NCBI RefSeq assembly: GCF_003075075.1
Contig: NZ_QCYM01000001.1
Span: forward strand, 496,001-560,000
DNA length: 64,000 nt
From: Labrenzia sp. 011
Lineage (GTDB): Bacteria > Pseudomonadota > Alphaproteobacteria > Rhizobiales > Stappiaceae
Direction: 5' to 3'
Position numbers and translations under genes: made by a program. Below the pieces are notes generated by a model. That model was not told the origin of the DNA and ran no database searches. It saw nothing but the letters and a program-made list of their open reading frames with translations. Every line of letters begins with the position of its first letter. The stretch's first letter is position 1. Shown in pieces: positions 26,382 through 33,077 of this stretch.

Positions 26382-27413
26382 CTAATTGGCGTCGGTGACA
26401 TATCCGCGCGGATTCTTGCAGACCCAGTGCCAAGTGTCCCTGCACATGTTGTCCAGATCGCGTCCGGCCTTCCAGTCGAGCAGTTTTTCCGCCAGCCCCG
26501 TGTCAGCATAGCATTCCGCCACATCCCCTTCGCGGCGCGCTGCGAATTCGTAGCGGATTTCCCTGTTGGAGGCGCGCTCGAACGCGCGCACCATTTCCAG
26601 GACGCTGTAGCCGTTTCCCGTCCCCAGATTGACGGCAAAGCAGTTGGATGGCGCGGCGCCGGACGCCAGCACTTCATGGGCGCGCAGATGGCCTTCGACC
26701 AGATCGGTGACGTGGATATAGTCGCGCACGCCGGTTCCATCCCTGGTGTCATAGTCGTTGCCGAACACCGAAAGCCGTTCACGGCGACCGTTGGCGACCT
26801 GAGCAATGAACGGCATCAGGTTGTTGGGAATGCCGAGTGGATCCTCGCCGATCAGGCCGCTGTCATGGGCGCCGACCGGATTGAAATACCGCATGATACC
26901 GAAGCGCCAGGAACTGTCGCTGGCGGCGAGGTCACGCAGCATGTCCTCGATGACCAGCTTGGTGCGCCCGTAAGGGTTGACCGGTCCCGTCGGGTGATCC
27001 TCCGTCAGCGGCAGGAACTGCGGTTCGCCGTAAACGGTGGCCGAGGACGAGAAGATCATCTGTTTCACCCCACATGCGGCCATGGCCGACAGAAGGCGGT
27101 GGGTACCGACCACGTTGTTGTCGTAATAGGCGAGGGGCATCTTCGCGGATTCCCCCACGGCCTTCAGACCGGCGAAATGCACCACGGCGTTGCAGCGATA
27201 CTGCTTCAGGATTTCTTCCAGCCGCGTCTGGTCCCGGATGTCGGCCTGTTCGTAGGCGACTTTCCGGCCGGTGATCGCGGCGATCCGGTCAAGACTGACA
27301 CTGTTGGAGTTGGACAGATTGTCCAGAACAACGATGTCGTGACCTGCCTGCAGAAAGGCGACGCAACAATGCGAGCCGATGTAGCCGGCGCCGCCGGTAA
27401 TGAGTACGCTCAT
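26382..27413 (-). CDS. galE: UDP-glucose 4-epimerase
   Basis: A 343-residue extended SDR that interconverts UDP-glucose and UDP-galactose (or the N-acetyl forms) for envelope polysaccharides. The NAD-binding motif is TGGAGYIGSH at the N terminus; the catalytic serine and tyrosine are in SSSATVYGEP and NPYGRTKLVIE. The GTGVRDYIHVTDL segment is also typical. Length is normal. It stands alone, convergent with nagA, and could feed exopolysaccharide or LPS synthesis elsewhere. Confidence 0.92.
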   Translation of the reverse strand: MSVLITGGAGYIGSHCCVAFLQAGHDIVVLDNLSNSNSVSLDRIAAITGRKVAYEQADIRDQTRLEEILKQYRCNAVVHFAGLKAVGESAKMPLAYYDNNVVGTHRLLSAMAACGVKQMIFSSSATVYGEPQFLPLTEDHPTGPVNPYGRTKLVIEDMLRDLAASDSSWRFGIMRYFNPVGAHDSGLIGEDPLGIPNNLMPFIAQVANGRRERLSVFGNDYDTRDGTGVRDYIHVTDLVEGHLRAHEVLASGAAPSNCFAVNLGTGNGYSVLEMVRAFERASNREIRYEFAARREGDVAECYADTGLAEKLLDWKAGRDLDNMCRDTWHWVCKNPRGYVTDAN

Positions 27414-27535
27414 GCATCCCCCAGTGTGTCGAACGGGCTCTCGGGCCGGTCTACCCGAAACGGCCCAGTCTTTCCATCTCCCTCGTGAAGGGCGTCCGGC
27501 ATGTCAACAGGCGTAACCGGTAATACCCGATCGGT

Positions 27536-27883
27536 CTAATGTCCGACCGATTTCGAAAAGACATTGATGACGATAACACCGGCAATGATCAGCCCCAGTC
27601 CGAAAATTGCCGGCAGATCGAGCTTCTGATGGAAGACCAGCCAGGCGACGAGGGTAATGAGCACGACACCCGTGCCGGACCAGATTGCATAGACGATGCC
27701 GGTCGGCAGAACCCGGATCGGATAGGACAGCAGCCAGAAGGACAGGGCGTAGCCGAGAACGGTGATCACCGAGGGGATCAGCCGCGTGAAATTCTCGGTT
27801 CTCGCCAGCGCCGAGGTCGCAATCACCTCCGCAACGATGGCACCGCACAGCAGCAGGTAGGTCGTGACGGGAGCAGATGGCAT
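27536..27883 (-). CDS. SMR-family multidrug efflux protein
   Basis: A 115-residue protein with four membrane helices, the EmrE fold. The single essential membrane glutamate is E19 in GAIVAEVIATSAL, and helix 3 has the GIVYAIWSGTGVV signature typical of quaternary-ammonium exporters (SugE proteins differ here). It works as an antiparallel dimer exchanging protons for cationic compounds. No regulator or partner SMR gene is adjacent. A short inverted repeat, ATCGGTC/GACCGAT at 27530-27551, spans its stop codon. Confidence 0.88.
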   Translation of the reverse strand: MPSAPVTTYLLLCGAIVAEVIATSALARTENFTRLIPSVITVLGYALSFWLLSYPIRVLPTGIVYAIWSGTGVVLITLVAWLVFHQKLDLPAIFGLGLIIAGVIVINVFSKSVGH

Positions 27884-28133
27884 GGGAGGCTCTTCAGACT
27901 GGACCGGAGGCAGAACACCCGGAACGGAAAATCGGATCGTGACTCACGCGACGGTAATTTCAAACGGTAAAATACGCAATGACATCCATGATTTAACCGA
28001 CCGTCGCGTCAGAGAAACGCAGCAGTTGGAAAAGCGGCCCTGTAGGTTTCGGGAAAGAGAAATCGCTGCGATTCGAACCAGGTTCGGATCGGATGTCTCT
28101 TCAGCATGTCTTCGGACAAAGGTCGGTTTCGCA

Positions 28134-28169
28134 CATCAGCCACACACGAGCGCTCGTGTGTGGCTGATG
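28134..28169. repeat. Perfect 36-bp palindrome
   Basis: The 18 bases CATCAGCCACACACGAGC are followed immediately by their exact reverse complement, with no loop bases. It lies 22 bases past the stop of the minus-strand serine hydrolase gene. There is no U-run on either side. It could be a hairpin terminator or mRNA-end stabiliser, or a binding site for a dimeric protein. The rest of the 27884-28191 gap shows only a smaller palindrome, CGAACCaGGTTCG at 28075-28087. Confidence 0.9.
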
Positions 28170-28191
28170 CCGGAGGTGCCCTGGTATCGAT

Positions 28192-29748
28192 CTAGTATCG
28201 CTTGAACCTGGCCGGTCCGTTCAGCACGAAAAGCTCGATCTCCAGAGTGTCTGCTTGCCCGGATGGGCCTGAGAATGTGGCCATCGAACGCGAGCCCTTC
28301 ACGGCGTTTTCATTGGTGAAATCGAAAACCATTGTCGACCCGTCCCAGGGAAGCAGCGGCAGCTTCATGGGAGCAGGTCCCGCAAGCAGAACAAGGCCTC
28401 CACCTTCTTCTTGAACCTCGATCGTTCCGAAATAGGGGTGCCCATACCGGCCGATGCAATAGCTGGCTTCGGGAGCCGGGGCTGCGGCGTTCGGGAAAGC
28501 TTCGCCGGCAGTGACGCCGACCGGTTCATAGAAGGCCTGGAACAGGCGTTCGTAGCCGGAGAGCCAGTCACGGGTAATTTGGCCGACCTGCACCATGTCG
28601 GTGAAGGAGATGCCGATGGATTCGGCAGCGCCGACAGGAGCGGCGTTTGTCAGGACCACGATCCCGATATCGAGCGAGGGCACCAGCGCGAAGTAGGTTG
28701 CCGCCCCGAGGACGAATGCACCGGAATGGCTGAGGATAATCCGCCCTGTCGGATCCGTGCCCACATTGAAACCATAACCGTAGAAACCGCCTCGCTCGTC
28801 CGGGAAATGCGGGGGGTGGGAAAAGCTCTGGGGGCTGATTGCCGGTTGCAGCGCCTGCGGGGAAATGAGATCCGCCCCGTCGGCCAGCACCATCTTCATC
28901 CATTTGGCCATGTCGTTTGCCGAGGAGCTGACACCACCGGCAGGTGCCTGTGCATCAGGCTGGCGCTGATACAGTTCCTCGAAGCCGTCACCGCTTCTTG
29001 CATGCGGAACAGCGCGGTTGTCTCGTGCGATATAGTCATCGAAGCGGGCGCTCGTCCTGGTCATGCCGAGAGGCTGGAAAATGGCCTCTTCGGACAGGTC
29101 TGCCCACTCGGCGCCCGAAGCGGTGGCAACCGCTTCGGCCCCGGCAGTAAGACCGAAATTCGTATAGGCATAACTGGTGCGGAAGGCAGACAGCGGCTGC
29201 AGGCTCAGCCGCTCGAGGATCGTCTGACGATCGAAACCGAGATCCTCAAGATCATCCCCGGCATGGCCGGGCAGACCGGAGCGATGACTGAAGAGATCGC
29301 CGATTGTCAGCAGATCGGTGATTGCCGGATCCGAAAGGTTGAACCAGGGCAACAGATCCCGCATCCGGCTGTCCCATGACACCACATCGCGCGACACCTG
29401 TCTTGCGACCACTGTCGAACTCACCGACTTGGACAGCGAGGCCAGCTGGAAAACGGTATCGGCGTCGATCGTCTGATCGCCTTCGCCCCCGCGATCCCCA
29501 AAGCCTTTGGCATAGACGGTCTCGCCCTGATGAACCACGGCAACGGAGATGCCCGGCACACCGGTGCGGGATTTTATGTCTTCCACGATGCCATCGAGCG
29601 CTCTGATGGCTTTCGCGATCTGTCCGGCCGGGACCTCGGTTCCTGCAGTTCTCGATGGCGGCAAGTCCTGCGCCAGGACCGGCACAGGCAAGGCTGCGAG
29701 AGAGGCGGTGGCCAGGAAACGGCGGCGGGTAAGCTTGTGGGATGACAT
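28192..29748 (-). CDS. Secreted serine hydrolase, class C beta-lactamase fold (second of operon)
   Basis: A 518-residue member of the beta-lactamase/penicillin-binding-protein-like hydrolases. A twin-arginine-type signal opens the protein (LTRRRFLATAS, cleavage near VLAQD at residue 27). The catalytic serine and lysine are in SLSK (104-107), the YxN motif is YTN (195-197), and HSG in LSHSGAFV fills the third position. A 120-residue C-terminal beta domain follows, as in esterase/peptidase members. Such enzymes act as D-aminopeptidases, esterases or lactamases in the periplasm. The ATG at 29748 has GAGAGG before it; an upstream start at 29769 is less likely. It lies 94 bases after the TpsB gene on the same strand. 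Confidence 0.87.
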   Translation of the reverse strand: MSSHKLTRRRFLATASLAALPVPVLAQDLPPSRTAGTEVPAGQIAKAIRALDGIVEDIKSRTGVPGISVAVVHQGETVYAKGFGDRGGEGDQTIDADTVFQLASLSKSVSSTVVARQVSRDVVSWDSRMRDLLPWFNLSDPAITDLLTIGDLFSHRSGLPGHAGDDLEDLGFDRQTILERLSLQPLSAFRTSYAYTNFGLTAGAEAVATASGAEWADLSEEAIFQPLGMTRTSARFDDYIARDNRAVPHARSGDGFEELYQRQPDAQAPAGGVSSSANDMAKWMKMVLADGADLISPQALQPAISPQSFSHPPHFPDERGGFYGYGFNVGTDPTGRIILSHSGAFVLGAATYFALVPSLDIGIVVLTNAAPVGAAESIGISFTDMVQVGQITRDWLSGYERLFQAFYEPVGVTAGEAFPNAAAPAPEASYCIGRYGHPYFGTIEVQEEGGGLVLLAGPAPMKLPLLPWDGSTMVFDFTNENAVKGSRSMATFSGPSGQADTLEIELFVLNGPARFKRY

Positions 29749-29842
29749 GTGAAACCTCTCGATCAGCAATCATGCTTCTGAATCGCGGCGAACCGCGGAA
29801 TGACACCGGCGGCATTTCGACCGGCTCTTGTTTTCCAAATGG

Positions 29843-31576
29843 CTAGAGAGCCAGCCCCATTCGGAAGAACACACGCGTTCCGGGATCTTCCGCATTGTCC
29901 GGCCGTTGCCACGGGGTTGCGGTGAGCACCTGAAAGTTGACGCGTTCGGCAACCATGCCACTGACGCCGATCCCGGCCGATCCGAGAGCGTCACGGGAAT
30001 AGTCGGCGGCCTCATTTTCATTCCAGACAACGCCATAATCCGCGAATGCGGTAAGCGTCAGACCGGGAAGCGCGGACCAGCCGGTTTCGAAGTCGTGACT
30101 GACCTGCAGGGCCGATGCCACGCCGCTGTCTCCGGAGATACTGCCACCATCGAATGCCCAGCCATAGGGATCGCCGCCGAGTGCGAAACGGACCGCGCCG
30201 GGCAGTGGTGTCGAGGAATACTGGCCGGTGGTTTGAAGTTTGATCCGTGCAAGGGAGCCGAGGCTGTGCGTGATGTCGAAATCGAAACGGCCGAAACGGT
30301 AATTGTCGGGCACGCCTTGCTGTTCGTCATCATGATTGAGGCTCTGTCCGAACTCGGCGCCTGCTGAAATCGAAGTCGGTCCCAGGTCCCGGTCATATTT
30401 CAGGGACATTGTCAGCCAGCGGGTCTGTTCGCGGCTCGCACGCATGCCCATCACATCGATGCGGTCATTGCGCAGATTGACCTCCATTTTACCGTAGAGG
30501 CTCGCATTGATGGTGCGCAGGAACGGATATTGGAGATGCGCGGAACCGATGACGGTCTGGATATCGATGTCCTGTGGTTTCAGGTCTCCTCCGGGCTTCT
30601 GGGTTATGTATGTGACGTCATAACCGGCGGACAATCCATGAAAGCCGATCGGAATGCTTTGCGCAGCCTGGAGAAGCACCATCTCCTGCGGAGCGTCGGG
30701 AATGGTGACGCCGACGAGGCTTGTGGTCTCGAAAAGGCCGAATATGTCGTTGATGGCCACATGTCCGGAAAGTTCAAGCGGTCCGACTTCGTCCGAGCCG
30801 AGATTGTCGACACCGACCCCGGCGTTGTAGCGATTGAAATCGACGGTGAGCTTGAGCGTGCCGCCACCCGTTGCCGCCTCCGGCCGCACGAGCGTGCCCT
30901 CGATCTGCAAACCGCCCAGATCGCTCATCAGCAGGAGGATGCGTTCCGCTTCCTTGATCCGGATGGGGCGCATCGAGGTCATCCGCTCGATATAGGGCGC
31001 GAGACGTTCATGGATGCGCGGGATGGAGCTGGTGATCTCGACCGTCTCGATATAGCCCTCGTATACCCGGATGGTGATCTCGCCTGTGGCGAAGTTCTGA
31101 ACCGGGACAACGGCCTTGGAGAAAAATCCGGCCTTCAGATACGCCTGCTCCACCGCGTCGGCGAACCTGTAGACATCGGCAAGGCTGATGTCGTTTCCGA
31201 TCTGGTCGTTCCAGATCGCGGTCAGCGGGCCCGTAGGGATGGAATGGACGCCGTCCACCTGTATCGAACGCAGCCTGAAGCGGACATCCTGTGCCTTGCC
31301 GTCAGGAATGCGCTTGCGCTGATCCTCAACCCTGATGTCAATCTCTCCCGGTCGTGCGGGCGGGGTGAAGCGCTCGATGATGACCGACTGCCCGGCGACC
31401 GCCCGTTCTATCTGCTCAATCGTCTGGGCCGATGCGGGCGTCAAGGAGACGGCGGTGGCGAGGACCGGCCAGAACAGCAATGCTGCAGACCGAAGCTTCA
31501 ATGCCGGGAGAGATAGGACGGAGGATGTCCTTGTTACGGTCACGGAACGGGCGGGCGCACTCGCTTGGTGTTTCAC
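29843..31576 (-). CDS. TpsB-type outer membrane transporter (ShlB/FhaC/HecB family)
   Basis: A 577-residue two-partner-secretion translocator. Residues 1-50 form a long signal peptide (cleavage near PASAQ). Periplasmic POTRA-like regions follow (about 85-225, with FRLRSIQVDGVHSIP and GEITIRVYEGYIETVEI), then a 16-strand barrel region to the end. LGGDPYGWAFDGGSISGD near residue 480 is the equivalent of the conserved barrel loop of the family, and the final FFRMGLAL is a proper barrel end. It starts with GTG; GGAG lies 6-9 bases upstream. It begins 14 bases after the upstream hydrolase gene, so the two are co-transcribed. No TpsA exoprotein with a haemagglutinin-like secretion domain is found here. 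Confidence 0.88.
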   Translation of the reverse strand: MKHQASAPARSVTVTRTSSVLSLPALKLRSAALLFWPVLATAVSLTPASAQTIEQIERAVAGQSVIIERFTPPARPGEIDIRVEDQRKRIPDGKAQDVRFRLRSIQVDGVHSIPTGPLTAIWNDQIGNDISLADVYRFADAVEQAYLKAGFFSKAVVPVQNFATGEITIRVYEGYIETVEITSSIPRIHERLAPYIERMTSMRPIRIKEAERILLLMSDLGGLQIEGTLVRPEAATGGGTLKLTVDFNRYNAGVGVDNLGSDEVGPLELSGHVAINDIFGLFETTSLVGVTIPDAPQEMVLLQAAQSIPIGFHGLSAGYDVTYITQKPGGDLKPQDIDIQTVIGSAHLQYPFLRTINASLYGKMEVNLRNDRIDVMGMRASREQTRWLTMSLKYDRDLGPTSISAGAEFGQSLNHDDEQQGVPDNYRFGRFDFDITHSLGSLARIKLQTTGQYSSTPLPGAVRFALGGDPYGWAFDGGSISGDSGVASALQVSHDFETGWSALPGLTLTAFADYGVVWNENEAADYSRDALGSAGIGVSGMVAERVNFQVLTATPWQRPDNAEDPGTRVFFRMGLAL

Positions 31577-31590
31577 GGACAGCTCCGACT

Positions 31591-32859
31591 CTATTGCTCA
31601 GTTTTCGGGAGGGCAGTGCCACCAAGAAGGGGCGCGACGGCGTTGAAGATCCGCATGGCGGGAAGGGAACACGAGATGCCTTTCGGATTTGAGGGCAGAA
31701 CGTCCGCACTGCCGCAATCGCCCGAGGGAATGTCGCTGTTGGTCTGTATGACCACTGTCGTGTCGGTTTGCGTATTGTAGTAAACGACCGTGGTGTATCC
31801 GGGCACTTCCCCGGTATGTCCGACCCATTCTCCTGTGCAACGCAGGGCGAGACCATACGCTTCCGGTCCCTGGAAGGAGCGCAGCCGCTCTTCCTGCGAA
31901 GCCGCTTTCAGAAGCCCCTGACCGGTTCCAAGAGCCCGGCCATAGGTCAGCAGATCGTCGATGTCGGAAATGATCTCGCCGGCAGCCCAGAGCGATGCCG
32001 GGTTCCAGTTCGTGGCGTTGAGCGGGGCCTCGGGCGTCGCCGCATAGCTTTGCAGGGTGATTCCATGGGCATAAGGAGAGGGGATCTCGGTCTGTTTGCC
32101 AGGCCAGAAGGTATTTTCAAGATCAAGCGGTTCGAAGATCATCGTACGCAGCGCGGTCTCGACGGGCTGACCGGTAACCTTCTCGATGACCATTCCCAGC
32201 AGAATCGTGTTGGTGTTGGAGTAGTCGTATTGCGAACCGGGTTCGAAGATTGGTGAAATCTCGACGGCATATTGCACCAGAGTCTCCGGGGGAAATGCGA
32301 CGCCCGGCTCCGTAAGGTATAGCTCCACAAACTTCTCCGAAGCCGTGTAACTTGCGATGCCGCTCGTCATGTTCGCCAGATGGCGGAGCGTGATTTTCTC
32401 GCCGTTCGGAATTCCGGGGACATATTCGGCAATCGTGTCATCCAGTGACAGCCGGCCGTCTTCAGCGAGTTTCAGAATGATGGTGCCCGTAAAGGTCTTG
32501 GTGACCGAACCGATGCGCGTATGCATGCCCGGCTCCATCGGGGCGCCCGTCTCGGGATCTGCGATGCCGAAACCCTTCTTCCAGGCGCCTTCCGGTGTGC
32601 GAACGCCGACAATGACGCCTGGCGCGGCAGACTGAGGCAGCGCTGCTGTCACCGCAGCGTCGAGCTTTGACGCGATTTCCTCGGAAAGAGCTTGCGTATT
32701 CGCCGCGTCAGAGGCCGGCGCCGACAGGGCGCGTTCGACATTGTGCACGCATGTCTGGGCAGCAGAGGCGGCTTCCATGCTGCCTGCAGTCATCAGCAGG
32801 AGCGCCAACAGGAACAGGGTTCGCCGCTTTGGACGAGCGGGGGAGACGGATGCAGACAA
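31591..32859 (-). CDS. Secreted serine hydrolase, class C beta-lactamase fold (first of operon)
   Basis: A 422-residue hydrolase with a Sec signal (RRTLFLLALLLMTAGS, cleavage near ASAAQ). Catalytic motifs are complete: SVTK (118-121), YSN (213-215) and HTG (348-350). It resembles D-alanyl-D-alanine carboxypeptidase/esterase relatives more than true AmpC enzymes. Four cysteines (C37, C341, C382, C397) could form disulfides. The start is a TTG at 32859 with AAGGAG eight bases before it; no in-frame ATG gives the signal peptide. It heads a minus-strand unit with the TpsB gene and a second hydrolase, and faces a large regulator across 218 bases. Confidence 0.87.
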   Translation of the reverse strand: MSASVSPARPKRRTLFLLALLLMTAGSMEAASAAQTCVHNVERALSAPASDAANTQALSEEIASKLDAAVTAALPQSAAPGVIVGVRTPEGAWKKGFGIADPETGAPMEPGMHTRIGSVTKTFTGTIILKLAEDGRLSLDDTIAEYVPGIPNGEKITLRHLANMTSGIASYTASEKFVELYLTEPGVAFPPETLVQYAVEISPIFEPGSQYDYSNTNTILLGMVIEKVTGQPVETALRTMIFEPLDLENTFWPGKQTEIPSPYAHGITLQSYAATPEAPLNATNWNPASLWAAGEIISDIDDLLTYGRALGTGQGLLKAASQEERLRSFQGPEAYGLALRCTGEWVGHTGEVPGYTTVVYYNTQTDTTVVIQTNSDIPSGDCGSADVLPSNPKGISCSLPAMRIFNAVAPLLGGTALPKTEQ

Positions 32860-32941
32860 TTGATGTGCTCCTTGGACGACTTTGCGGACACCGGGAAACG
32901 CGAAAGGGCGAGGCCAGTCGTTCCTGGCGAATCCCTTGGCA

Positions 32942-33017
32942 AATTTGTCTAGTCAAATCGAGAGAGCAAACAAAGTCGGAAACGGTGCAAATTTGGTATA
33001 AGTAATTTGTCAGTCAA
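32942..33017. promoter_or_regulatory. Divergent control region with repeated AATTTGTC(T)AGTCAA boxes
   Basis: Between the hydrolase operon and the regulator gene, AATTTGTCTAGTCAA (32942-32956) and AATTTGTCAGTCAA (33004-33017) are near-identical direct repeats about 62 bases apart. A related GCAAATTTG lies at 32986-32994, beside TATAAG at 32997. They are candidate binding sites for the adjacent winged-helix regulator. Confidence 0.5.
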
Positions 33018-33077
33018 TAGGAATTGAAGTAAGGGCGATGCCCTTCGCTTCGCTCGAACATCGGAATTTGCATCTCT

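Noticed and set aside
28065..28100. tRNA-like GGTTCGAATC on the minus strand, a possible tRNA fragment or attachment site
   Set aside because: Flanking bases do not form a T stem, acceptor stem or CCA end, and no integrase is present; it is better read as a small palindrome, CGAACCaGGTTCG.
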